Source: an uncultured beta proteobacterium
Lineage (GTDB): Bacteria > Pseudomonadota > Gammaproteobacteria > Burkholderiales > Burkholderiaceae_C
Direction: 5' to 3'
Length of the DNA: 12,048 nt
Assembly: GCA_903886165.1 (NCBI GenBank)
Contig: CAISLL010000025.1
Span: 1 to 12,048 of the forward strand
A program made the position numbers and the translations under genes. Under the pieces are notes generated by a model. The model saw only the letters and a list, made by a program, of their open reading frames with translations. It was not told the DNA's origin and did not search any database. Shown here piece after piece: positions 1 through 6,593 of the stretch (within the stretch, counting starts at the first letter, position 1; every line of letters starts with the position of its first letter).

Positions 1-177
1 GCCGCCAATGAGGGCATTGGTTACCTGCTGATCTCGGCCGGCTCCAGCATGCAGATGGGCCTGGCGTTTGCCGGGCTGGTGGTGGTGGGCGCGATGGCGA
101 TGGTGATGTACGAGCTGTTCAGCGCCATAGAAAAACACACCACCGCCTGGGCCCACCGAGGCTCTCAGGGCCATTGA
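1..177 (+). CDS. ABC transporter permease, C-terminal end (5' end outside window)
   Basis: Only the last 58 codons are present, open from the first base to a TGA at 175-177. The peptide begins AANEGIGYLLISAGS and runs into a hydrophobic segment (roughly residues 19-41, LAFAGLVVVGAMAMVMYELF) with a short charged, His-rich tail. The pattern of a short G-x-G-Y-L-I loop, then a last membrane helix, then a short cytoplasmic tail is typical of permeases of the NitT/TauT/SsuC type, which import nitrate, sulfonates, pyrimidines or similar small solutes. The assignment is by family resemblance of a short fragment. The substrate cannot be read from this piece, and a role in nitrogen uptake is only suggested by ureD next door. 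Confidence 0.68.
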   Translation, partial: AANEGIGYLLISAGSSMQMGLAFAGLVVVGAMAMVMYELFSAIEKHTTAWAHRGSQGH

Positions 178-264
178 CTACACCCTGTCCAAGCGCACCG
201 GCGTTTACGCCATGCTGATGAACAACAAGATCACCACGATTGAGCGCGGCAGCAGCTTCGGATT

Positions 265-284
265 GGTTGTTCGCCACCTTTTTT
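265..284 (+). terminator. Possible weak rho-independent terminator after the permease gene
   Basis: GGTTG (265-269), a TTCG loop (270-273) and CCACC (274-278) can form a five-pair stem with one T-C mismatch. Six T residues follow directly (279-284). The stem is short, so this is a weak call. If it works it would end permease transcription just before ureD, which begins 17 bases further on, and would leave almost no room for a separate ureD promoter. That conflict lowers confidence. The rest of the 178-301 gap holds no gene I recognise. Confidence 0.28.
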
Positions 285-301
285 GATATACGCTACGGGC
301 C

Positions 302-1132
302 ATGACCTGGCACGCCAAACTCGACATTGACTACCAGGTCGAATCCCCCCGCACGGTGGCGCGCCACCAGCACACCGGGCCGCTGCGGGTGTTGCAAAGC
401 CTTTACCCAGAGGGTGATGCGATTTGCCACAACGTGCTGGTGCACCCGCCCGGTGGCCTGGTGGGTGGCGACACACTTGCCATCACTGTCACGGCAAGCG
501 GCAATGCGCACGGCCTGATCACCACCCCTGGTGCCACGCGCTTTTACCGCTCGGCGGGTGACGTGGCCGTGCAGCAAACCCGCATCACCCTGCAAGACCA
601 GGCGCGCCTTGAATGGCTGCCGCTTGAAGCTATTTGCTACAACAACTGCCTGGCGCAAAACCGCCTCACGCTGGCACTGGGCGCACAAGCCGAATTCATG
701 GGCTGGGACATCACCGCGTTTGGTTTGCCCAATGCCGGCCTGCCGTTTGTGAGCGGTGGGTTTCTGCAGCACATTGAAGTGCCCGGTGTCTGGCTGGAGC
801 GCGGGCACCTGGATGCAACGGACGCCCGGCTGATGGATGGCCCACTTGGCCTGGCGGGCCAGCGCTGCATGGCTTCGCTGTTTTTTGTGACCGGGTCCAA
901 CCTGGAAAGACATCGCCGTGAGGCCGGGCTGGAAATTGCCCGTGAACTGATTGCCGCCCATCAATTACACGCCACCGCAGGTGCCACCTGCCCCAACCCG
1001 CAGGTGATGGTGGTGCGGGTGCTGTCCACACTGGTCGAGCCCACTACCCACCTGCTGCGCCAGGTGTGGATGGCATGGCGTGCACACTTCTGGCAACTGC
1101 CCACCACCGAACCCCGCATTTGGTCCACCTGA
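302..1132 (+). CDS. ureD: Urease accessory protein UreD
   Basis: UreD (UreH) is a cytoplasmic chaperone that binds the UreABC apoprotein and, with UreF and UreG, helps deliver nickel to the urease active site. The 276-residue product has the usual family length and hallmarks: a GDAICHNVLVHPPGGLVGGD block near residues 38-58, a TTPGATRFYRS block near residues 77-88, LEWLPLEAI near residue 101, and the C-terminal end MAWRAHFWQLP...PRIWST seen in Burkholderiales UreD. ATG 302 is chosen because the protein then starts in the usual place (MTWHAKLDIDY). No clear Shine-Dalgarno sequence precedes it. The gene appears intact but stands alone: ureA does not follow, and the urt transporter lies on the opposite strand further on. 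In relatives ureD typically follows urtE on the same strand, so this copy has probably been moved or inverted. Whether urease genes exist elsewhere cannot be told from here. Confidence 0.93.
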   Translation: MTWHAKLDIDYQVESPRTVARHQHTGPLRVLQSLYPEGDAICHNVLVHPPGGLVGGDTLAITVTASGNAHGLITTPGATRFYRSAGDVAVQQTRITLQDQARLEWLPLEAICYNNCLAQNRLTLALGAQAEFMGWDITAFGLPNAGLPFVSGGFLQHIEVPGVWLERGHLDATDARLMDGPLGLAGQRCMASLFFVTGSNLERHRREAGLEIARELIAAHQLHATAGATCPNPQVMVVRVLSTLVEPTTHLLRQVWMAWRAHFWQLPTTEPRIWST

Positions 1133-1135
1133 TCA

Positions 1136-1438
1136 AACACCCTCTACGCGGAGGCCTGGAGCCGGAAAATCGAGCTGAACCTGACCTACGACATGGTTCG
1201 TGAAGCGGCGAAGCAGCACACCCATCCCCTTGTGACGGTGGCCATCCGAAGCGACGGCTCCATCAAGTCGGTAACTTTCGTTGTCTCCAGTGGTATGGCG
1301 GAAATCGACGACGTGGTGCGACGCATCATACAAAGCCAGGCGCCCTATCGCGCCTTTCCCCCTGCTCCGGCTCGCGAGTACGACGTGATCGAGATCCGTC
1401 GAAGCTGGCACTTTGACATGGCTGTGCTGCTTTTCTGA
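1136..1438 (+). pseudogene. TonB-type C-terminal domain remnant, N-terminus missing
   Basis: The frame continues from directly after the ureD stop (TGA 1130-1132) to a TGA at 1436-1438, giving about 100 residues from NTLYAEAWSRKIELN to SWHFDMAVLLF. It matches the TonB C-terminal fold used by energy transducers to contact outer-membrane receptors: an AW-x-x-KIE opening, the strand VTVAIRSDGSIKSVTFVVSSG, the helix EIDDVVRRIIQSQAPYRAFPP, and the last strand DVIEIRRSWHFD. The proline-rich periplasmic linker and the N-terminal membrane anchor that a working TonB needs are absent, because the similarity starts at the ureD end. The first internal ATG (1193) would already lose the start of the domain, and no ribosome site was seen. 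I read it as the tail of a gene cut by rearrangement. It could instead be translated only by readthrough of the ureD stop. Confidence 0.68.
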
Positions 1439-1454
1439 CCGGCCATCAAGCAGC

Positions 1455-1961
1455 CTACAGCAGCAATGTTCCGAAATGGCGCGCAAATTCCTGCGCCGCT
1501 TTTGCATCCAGAAGTTGACCTACCACAATTTCGATGCCGCGCAGCAGTTTGCGCAGCTCATTCGGATTCTCGCAGTGCTCAATCGCAACATAAATGGGCG
1601 CACCCGATTTCCCAAGGCGCTCAAACAAATAATCGGTGGCCTCCCGACGCACCTTCTTGAATTCATCCTGGCTTGTGGCCGGGCGGGGCCGCTCGGTTGC
1701 AGCGGACGCCGCAAAACCCGGTGCGGCCGGGGCCAGCAGGGGTGCAACATAGTCGGTAGAGACAATCAGTGCTTTGTGCTCCAGATACGCCAGCGCCCCA
1801 TCAAGCTCACCCACACGCACAAAGGCACCAAGTTCATTGGCAGTTTTCTTGCCATCGACCATGATCAGTACGCGCCGCTGCAACGGATTCAGGCTGCCGC
1901 TGCGTTCCGTGACTTCGGCGCGGCCCTTGTCTGTCTTGATGTATGTCGTTCCTGGGTTCAT
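1455..1961 (-). CDS. Conserved-looking hypothetical protein with winged-helix-like N-terminus
   Basis: This 168-residue protein is read towards the ureD/TonB remnant; ATG at 1959-1961, TAG at 1455-1457. I cannot name it. Residues 13-70 (GRAEVTERSGSLNPLQRRVL, then VDGKKTANELGAF and LAYLEHKALIV) have the rhythm of a small helix-turn-helix or winged-helix unit: a helix ending in RR-x-L-x-x-x-DG, a helix with ELGAF, then a helix with a closing L-x-x-x-x-LI. A flexible Ala/Pro linker follows (about 73-97), then a charged helical C-terminal half (98-168). There is no signal peptide or membrane helix, so it is probably cytoplasmic. It has the same direction as the urt genes and starts 169 bases after urtE ends, so it could be a regulator or simply a neighbour. 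No strong Shine-Dalgarno sequence precedes the start. Confidence 0.72.
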   Translation of the reverse strand: MNPGTTYIKTDKGRAEVTERSGSLNPLQRRVLIMVDGKKTANELGAFVRVGELDGALAYLEHKALIVSTDYVAPLLAPAAPGFAASAATERPRPATSQDEFKKVRREATDYLFERLGKSGAPIYVAIEHCENPNELRKLLRGIEIVVGQLLDAKAAQEFARHFGTLLL

Positions 1962-1988
1962 CAGCTAATTATTTTTTGCAAGTACAAA

Positions 1989-2010
1989 GCTGATTTTCAA
2001 CGAAATCAGC
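1989..2010 (-). repeat. Inverted repeat in the urtE / hypothetical-gene gap
   Basis: GCTGATTT (1989-1996) and AAATCAGC (2003-2010) are perfect inverted copies around a six-base loop. On the minus strand the hairpin lies about 120 bases after the urtE stop and 27 bases before the start of the 168-residue gene, and the bases after it read TTTGTACTT. It may act as a weak transcription terminator for the urt operon or as a control site for the next gene. The stem is AT-rich and the T run is broken, so a terminator role is uncertain. The rest of the gap 1962-2130 shows no further gene and no convincing promoter pair, although a TATGAT hexamer is present on the minus strand. Confidence 0.4.
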
Positions 2011-2130
2011 GGCCCGTGTTCGAAGGTTTTGGCAAATTGCCGCAACCCGACTCAAGGCTCACATCATAGATGGACCGTGACTGTGTGGGCGATGCCATCA
2101 GCTGGCCACGCCGCCCGCCTGTCAGCACCG

Positions 2131-2829
2131 CTAAATCGCCACCATCTGCCGCACCCCGTCGGCCTCCATTTGGGCACCCAGCCCCTCGGCCTTGACAGCG
2201 CCTCGTTCCATCACCAGGTAATTGTCGGCCAGCTCCTGGGCAAAGTCGTAATACTGCTCCACCAGCACAATCGCCATGTCACCCCGGTCGGCCAGCATAC
2301 GAATCACGCGGCCAATGTCCTTGATGATGCTGGGCTGAATGCCCTCGGTGGGCTCGTCCAGAATCAGCAGTTTGGGGCCAGCTGCCAGTGCCCTGGCAAT
2401 GGCCAGTTGCTGTTGCTGGCCACCCGACAAATCGCCGCCACGGCGTTGCAGCATTTGTTTCAGGACCGGGAACAGCTCAAACAATTCCGGCGGGATCGGT
2501 GTGCTTGCGCTCTTGTAAGCCAGTCCCATGCGCAGGTTTTCTTCCACCGTCAGGCGACCAAAAATCTCACGGCCCTGCGGCACAAAACCAATGCCAGCGC
2601 GGGCCCGCTCGTAAGGCGTGGCGTTTTGAATCGGCTTGCCGTCGAATTCAATGCTGCCGCTTTTGATGGGCACCAGACCCATCATGCTTTTCAGCAGCGT
2701 GGTCTTTCCGACCCCGTTGCGCCCCAGGATGACGGTGACCTTGCCAAGGGTGGCCTGCAGGCTGACGTCACGCAAAATGTGCGAGCCGCCATAGTATTGG
2801 TTGATGTTCTTGATGTTCAACATACTCAT
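2131..2829 (-). CDS. urtE: Urea ABC transporter ATP-binding protein UrtE
   Basis: UrtE is one of two cytoplasmic ATPases that power urea import through the UrtB-UrtC channel. The 232-residue protein has Walker A GRNGVGKTT (36-44), Q-loop region VPQGREIF (83-90), signature LSGGQ (134-138) and Walker B LLILDEP (154-160). The switch region reads LVEQ (189-192), with Gln in place of the usual His. This is normal for the LivF/UrtE branch, so it supports the family assignment and is not damage. ATG 2827-2829 overlaps the urtD stop in an ATGA arrangement, which suggests coupled translation; a second Met two codons on is the less likely start. It is the last gene of the urt operon. LivF, the branched-chain amino-acid ATPase, is the main alternative, but the five-gene order and the neighbouring UrtA favour urea. 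Confidence 0.93.
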   Translation of the reverse strand: MSMLNIKNINQYYGGSHILRDVSLQATLGKVTVILGRNGVGKTTLLKSMMGLVPIKSGSIEFDGKPIQNATPYERARAGIGFVPQGREIFGRLTVEENLRMGLAYKSASTPIPPELFELFPVLKQMLQRRGGDLSGGQQQQLAIARALAAGPKLLILDEPTEGIQPSIIKDIGRVIRMLADRGDMAIVLVEQYYDFAQELADNYLVMERGAVKAEGLGAQMEADGVRQMVAI

Positions 2830-3707
2830 CTTCCCAGGTACACCTCGATCACGCGCTCGTCCGACTGCACCTGTGCCAGCGTGCCCTGGGCCAACACCGA
2901 GCCGTCACACAGCACGGTGACGATGTCGGAGATGGTGTTGATGAAACTCATGTCATGCTCCACCACCATCAGCGAATGTTTGCCCTTGAGGCTTAAGAAC
3001 AGCTCGGCAGTGCGCTCGGTCTCTTCGTCGGTCATGCCGGCCACCGGCTCGTCAAGCAGCAGCAGCTTGGGGTCTTGCATCAGCAGCATGCCAATTTCCA
3101 GCCACTGTTTTTGCCCGTGGCTCAAGTTGCCCGCCAGCCGCGACACGCTGTCGGCAAGGTTGATGGTGTGAATCACCTCAAGCAGGCGGTCGCTCTGCGC
3201 AGAATCCAACCTGAAAAACATGGATGCAGTCACGGCCTTGTTCGTCTTCAGCGCCAGTTCAAGATTCTCAAACACCGAGAGTTGTTCAAACACGGTGGGC
3301 TTCTGAAATTTCCGGCCAATGCCCATCTGGGCAATTTCGGACTCTTTGTAGCGCAGCAGGTCAATCGTGCTGCCAAAAAACACCTGGCCCTGGTCCGGGC
3401 GGGTTTTGCCAGTGATGATGTCCATCATGGTGGTTTTTCCGGCGCCATTGGGACCGATGATGCAGCGCAGTTCACCCGGCGCAATGTCCAGGCTGAGCTT
3501 ATTAATGGCTTTGAAGCCGTCAAAACTCACACTCACATCTTCCAGGTACAGAATGCGGCCGTGGGCGGTGTCTACCTCACCCGGCACAGCCAGACGCGAA
3601 AAGCCAGCCTGGCGGCCTCCGGACTCGGTTTTGCCTGTTGCATCGGCCTGCGCGGCCTGGTATTTTTGCAGGCGACGCGTGCCCTCTTCCATCAAATCTG
3701 GCGTCAT
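2826..3707 (-). CDS. urtD: Urea ABC transporter ATP-binding protein UrtD
   Basis: UrtD is the partner ATPase of UrtE in urea uptake. The 293-residue product carries Walker A GPNGAGKTT (85-93), signature LSHGQ (195-199), Walker B LLLLDEP (215-221) and switch His251 (MVVEHDM). LSHGQ in place of LSGGQ is characteristic of UrtD proteins. The first 50 or so residues (MTPDLMEEGTRRLQKYQAAQ...) form a polar extension ahead of the nucleotide-binding domain, as in some Burkholderiales UrtD proteins; its role is unknown to me. ATG 3705-3707 overlaps the urtC stop (ATGA), and the stop overlaps urtE in the same way, so the three genes are probably translated together. Nothing suggests truncation. Confidence 0.93.
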   Translation of the reverse strand: MTPDLMEEGTRRLQKYQAAQADATGKTESGGRQAGFSRLAVPGEVDTAHGRILYLEDVSVSFDGFKAINKLSLDIAPGELRCIIGPNGAGKTTMMDIITGKTRPDQGQVFFGSTIDLLRYKESEIAQMGIGRKFQKPTVFEQLSVFENLELALKTNKAVTASMFFRLDSAQSDRLLEVIHTINLADSVSRLAGNLSHGQKQWLEIGMLLMQDPKLLLLDEPVAGMTDEETERTAELFLSLKGKHSLMVVEHDMSFINTISDIVTVLCDGSVLAQGTLAQVQSDERVIEVYLGR

Positions 3708-4837
3708 GTGTGGTCCCCGGATTTGGTGGAGGCAGAACTTGACAGGCGTTTCACCAGCCCGACCACGCCGTTCGGCAAAAACAGGGTCACGCCAATGAAC
3801 AAGGCGCCCAGAAAGTACAGCCAGAACTCGGGGTAGGCCACCGTCAGCCAGCTCTTGGCGCCACTTACAATGAAAGCCCCCAGAATCGGACCGACCAGTG
3901 TGGCGCGGCCACCCACGGCGGCCCAGATGGCGATCTCGATCGAATTCGCCGGACTCATTTCACTTGGGTTGATGATGCCCACCTGCGGCACATACAAGGC
4001 GCCCGCCACACCGCACATCATGGCCGAAATGGTCCAGATGGTGAGCTTGTAACCCAGCGGGTTGTAGCCGCTGAACATGACCCGGTTTTCGGCATCACGC
4101 ACCGCCTGCAACACCCGGCCGAACTTGGCTCCAATGAGCCAGCGCGCCAGCAAGAAGAAGCCCAGCAGCGTGACACCGGTCATCACAAACAGGGTCATGC
4201 GCATTTCCTGGGTCGCAATCGGTATGTTCAGAATGCGCTTGAAATCGGTAAAACCATTGTTGCCACCAAAACCGGTTTCATTGCGGAAAAACAGCAGCAT
4301 GGCGGCAAAAGTCATGGCCTGGGTGATGATGGAAAAATACACACCCTTGATGCGGGAACGAAAGGCAAAGTAGCCGAACACAAAGGCCACGATGCCCGGC
4401 ACGGCAACAATGAGGAACAGCGTGGCGATGAAACTGTCGCTGAAAGTCCAGTGCCAGGGCAACTCTTTCCAGTCCAGAAACACCATGAAGTCCGGCAAGT
4501 TGCTTTTGTAATTGCCATCGGTGCCAATCTGGCGCATCAAATACATGCCCATGACATAGCCGCCCAGCGCAAAAAACAGCCCGTGCCCCAGGCTCAGAAT
4601 GCCGGTAAAGCCCCAGATCAGGTCCATGGCCAGCGCACAGATGGCATAACACATGATGCGCCCTAGCAGTCCCACACCATAGTCGCTGAGGTGAAAAACG
4701 CTGCCTGGTGGCACCCAAAGGTTAAGCACCGGCGCCACAGCGCAAACAACAATCAACGCCACCAGAAATGCGGCCCACCCCTTGCGGGACAACAGCGGCG
4801 AACTCGCCGGCATTGCGATGGGTGTCAAAGGCATCAT
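3704..4837 (-). CDS. urtC: Urea ABC transporter permease UrtC
   Basis: UrtC is one of two inner-membrane permeases forming the urea channel. I place the start at ATG 4835-4837 (MMPLTPIAMP, 377 residues). It overlaps the urtB stop as ATGA and follows a purine-rich ribosome site (GAAGGGAAGC). The frame stays open a further 34 codons upstream inside urtB, but that extension is Cys/His/Arg-rich and unlike the family. The protein has an N-terminal membrane helix (about 20-40), the conserved stretch GFTGILSLGHGLFFALGGYV, a large loop with YKSNLPDF, FRSRIKGVYFSIITQAMTF, and near the end the cytoplasmic-loop block WAAVGGRATLVGP thought to contact the ATPases, all as in LivM/UrtC permeases. Several further hydrophobic segments are present. 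The charged Ser/Lys tail is ordinary. Confidence 0.92.
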   Translation of the reverse strand: MMPLTPIAMPASSPLLSRKGWAAFLVALIVVCAVAPVLNLWVPPGSVFHLSDYGVGLLGRIMCYAICALAMDLIWGFTGILSLGHGLFFALGGYVMGMYLMRQIGTDGNYKSNLPDFMVFLDWKELPWHWTFSDSFIATLFLIVAVPGIVAFVFGYFAFRSRIKGVYFSIITQAMTFAAMLLFFRNETGFGGNNGFTDFKRILNIPIATQEMRMTLFVMTGVTLLGFFLLARWLIGAKFGRVLQAVRDAENRVMFSGYNPLGYKLTIWTISAMMCGVAGALYVPQVGIINPSEMSPANSIEIAIWAAVGGRATLVGPILGAFIVSGAKSWLTVAYPEFWLYFLGALFIGVTLFLPNGVVGLVKRLSSSASTKSGDHT

Positions 4838-6399
4838 GCTTCCCTTCCCTTCATGGCAAAAATGCCCTGCGGTCGCTTTTGAATAAAGATGATGATGAAC
4901 ACCAGCACGGCGATCTTGGCCAGTACGGCACCCGCCCAACCTTCCAGAAACTTGTTCAGAAGCCCCAGACCAAGCGCGGCGTAAACCGTGCCGGCCAGCT
5001 GCCCCACACCACCCAGCACCACCACCATGAACGCATCCACGATGTAGCCCTGCCCCAGGTCTGGCCCAACATTGCCGACCTGACTCAGTGCGCAGCCGGC
5101 CAGGCCGGCAATACCCGAACCCAGCGCAAACGCATAGGTGTCAATTCGCGCCGTATTGACACCCATGCAGGCAGCAATCGGGCGGTTTTGCGTGACCCCG
5201 CGCACAAACAGGCCCAGTCGGGTTTTGCCGATCATCCAGGCAACACTGCCCAGCACAAATATCGCAAACGCGATGATCACCAGACGGTTGAACGGCAGGG
5301 ACAAATTGCCCAACACCTGCACGCCACCACTCATCCACACCGGGTTTTCCACCCCCACGTTTTGCGCGCCGAACACGCTGCGCATCAACTGCATCAGCAT
5401 CAGGCTGATGCCCCATGTGGCCAGCAGGGTTTCCAGCGGGCGGCCGTACAAAAAGCGGATGACAGAGCGCTCTAAGGCAGCCCCCGTCAGGGCAGAAGCC
5501 ATGAACGCCACCGGCACCGCGGCCAGCAGATACCAGTCGAAGGCACCAGGCAAAAATTTTTGAAACAGGCCCTGCACCACATAGGTGGCGTAGGCGCCGA
5601 TCATCATCAGCTCACCGTGCGCCATGTTGATGACGCCCATCAACCCATAGGTGATGGCCAGCCCCAAAGCCACCAGCAACAGGATCGAGCCCAGGCTGAT
5701 GCCGCTGAACACAGCACCCAGCTTGTCGCCCCAGGCCAGTTTGGACTCCACCTGGCGCAGCGCCGTACCCAAGGCGGCTTTCACTTCTGAATCGGTTTCA
5801 AGGTCCATACGTGCCAACAGCATGGTCTTGGTGTTGGCCTGTCCGCTGGTAGCCAACAGCTTGGCGGCCTCCATTCGTTTGAGTTTGTCGGCGCTGCTCA
5901 AAAGCGCCGCTGCCCGCACCAGGCCCAACTGGTCCTTGATGGCGGCATTTTGTTCAGTGGCCAGGGCTTTTTCAATCAGAGGCAGTTTTGACTCGTCGGC
6001 ATCACTTTGCAATTGCTTTACGGCGGCCTGGCGAACGGCATCGTCTTTGGAAAACAGCTTGAGCGCCGCCAGCGCCGAGTCGATTTCACCGCGCATGCGG
6101 TTGTTATTGATCACGTCTTCAGCATCATCCGGCAGGGCCTGTTCCGTGCTGGTGACTGCGTCAAATGCCTTGTCGTCTTTCACCACAAACACCTTGTCAC
6201 CCGCAACTTTGACCGCATCGTCAGACAAAGCCTGCAGAAAAGATGCGGTCTTGTCATCCGCCGTGAGCATGGCTTTTGCCAACGCCTGCACCCTTGCATC
6301 AGTGTCGCCAAGTGTGATGCCTTTGACGTCTTCAGTGCTTATTGAATAAGCACTTGTAGCTATCAGAAGAGTAGCAGTTAGGAGTATTCTTTTGAACAT
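4834..6399 (-). CDS. urtB: Urea ABC transporter permease UrtB
   Basis: UrtB is the second urea permease. I choose ATG 6397-6399 (MFKRILLTATLL, 521 residues) over an in-frame GTG eight codons upstream. It gives a clean signal-like helix (residues 1-19) and has AGG eight bases ahead. Residues 20 to about 225 form a polar, helical, HEAT-like region predicted to be periplasmic, with repeated patterns such as AVRQAAVKQLQS and KLKRMEAAKLLATSG. This extra domain is typical of proteobacterial UrtB and absent from plain LivH permeases. The membrane part begins near residue 230 with SLGSILLLVALGLAITYGLMG, then NMAHGELMMIGAY and the ATPase-contact block VVVLGGVGQLAGT near the end. The TGA stop overlaps urtC by four bases. 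The 194-base gap from urtA, with its two hairpins, means its expression may differ from that of urtA. Confidence 0.92.
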   Translation of the reverse strand: MFKRILLTATLLIATSAYSISTEDVKGITLGDTDARVQALAKAMLTADDKTASFLQALSDDAVKVAGDKVFVVKDDKAFDAVTSTEQALPDDAEDVINNNRMRGEIDSALAALKLFSKDDAVRQAAVKQLQSDADESKLPLIEKALATEQNAAIKDQLGLVRAAALLSSADKLKRMEAAKLLATSGQANTKTMLLARMDLETDSEVKAALGTALRQVESKLAWGDKLGAVFSGISLGSILLLVALGLAITYGLMGVINMAHGELMMIGAYATYVVQGLFQKFLPGAFDWYLLAAVPVAFMASALTGAALERSVIRFLYGRPLETLLATWGISLMLMQLMRSVFGAQNVGVENPVWMSGGVQVLGNLSLPFNRLVIIAFAIFVLGSVAWMIGKTRLGLFVRGVTQNRPIAACMGVNTARIDTYAFALGSGIAGLAGCALSQVGNVGPDLGQGYIVDAFMVVVLGGVGQLAGTVYAALGLGLLNKFLEGWAGAVLAKIAVLVFIIIFIQKRPQGIFAMKGREA

Positions 6400-6410
6400 A
6401 GTCAGAACCT

Positions 6411-6444
6411 GTAGGGTGGGCACGGTGGCCAGTGCCCACGCTGC
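6411..6444. repeat. Inverted repeat (REP-like) just upstream of urtB
   Basis: GTGGGCAC (6416-6423) and GTGCCCAC (6432-6439) pair perfectly around an eight-base spacer. The similarity extends outward to 13 bases per arm (6411-6423 and 6432-6444) with two mismatches. A GTAGGGTGGGCAC arm facing GTGCCCACGC resembles short palindromic REP-like units common in proteobacterial intergenic regions; that link is from memory. In the urtA-urtB message the hairpin base lies against the presumed urtB ribosome site (AGG, complement of 6408-6410), so it could affect urtB translation or halt RNA decay. No other copy is visible in the window. Confidence 0.6.
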
Positions 6445-6512
6445 AATTTCCTGGGTTGGATGTCACTTGAACTTCAAAAGCAAGGAGCGCGCCGTAGCGA
6501 GCAGCTTGAGGT

Positions 6513-6565
6513 GAGGGGTGAGGAGCGGACGCGTACTTTATGTACGCAGAGCACCGCAACCCCTC
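6513..6565. repeat. Long imperfect inverted repeat between urtA and urtB
   Basis: The inner stem is GCGTAC (6531-6536) and GTACGC (6542-6547) around TTTAT. The outer arms GAGGGGT (6513-6519) and ACCCCTC (6559-6565) pair perfectly, with a partly mismatched stretch between. Weaker pairing may continue outward (GCAGC at 6501-6505 with GCTGC at 6573-6577). The element lies 29 bases beyond the urtA stop on the minus strand. A structure in this place could stabilise the urtA message or partly stop transcription, as happens between many binding-protein genes and their permease genes. There is no T run after it on the minus strand, so a full rho-independent terminator is unlikely. Confidence 0.55.
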
Positions 6566-6593
6566 AGATCAGGCTGCGCAGTAGGCGAGCGCC

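Noticed and set aside
1133..1507. A 124-codon minus-strand frame opposite the TonB remnant.
   Set aside because: The plus-strand frame shows clear TonB C-terminal features, and the minus frame also overlaps the end of the 168-residue gene in another frame.
2252..2263. The switch His of UrtE appears lost (LVEQ in place of a His motif).
   Set aside because: Gln is normal at this place in LivF/UrtE-type ATPases, so it is not evidence of decay.
2029..3171. A 380-codon open frame on the plus strand opposite urtE and urtD.
   Set aside because: It is fully antisense to two well-supported ABC ATPase genes with all motifs intact. Its His/Gln-rich composition is what a GC-rich gene gives on the reverse strand.
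3075..3836. A 253-codon plus-strand open frame opposite urtD and the end of urtC.
   Set aside because: It is antisense to urtD and has no recognisable domain; the composition is that of a mirror frame.
4838..4939. A 34-codon upstream extension of urtC inside urtB.
   Set aside because: It is unlike UrtC N-termini. The ATG at 4837 has a ribosome site and the same four-base overlap used at the other urt junctions.
6411..6593. The structured urtA-urtB gap was considered as a riboswitch or small RNA gene.
   Set aside because: There are simple inverted repeats but no recognisable conserved aptamer core, and no promoter plus terminator pair within the gap.
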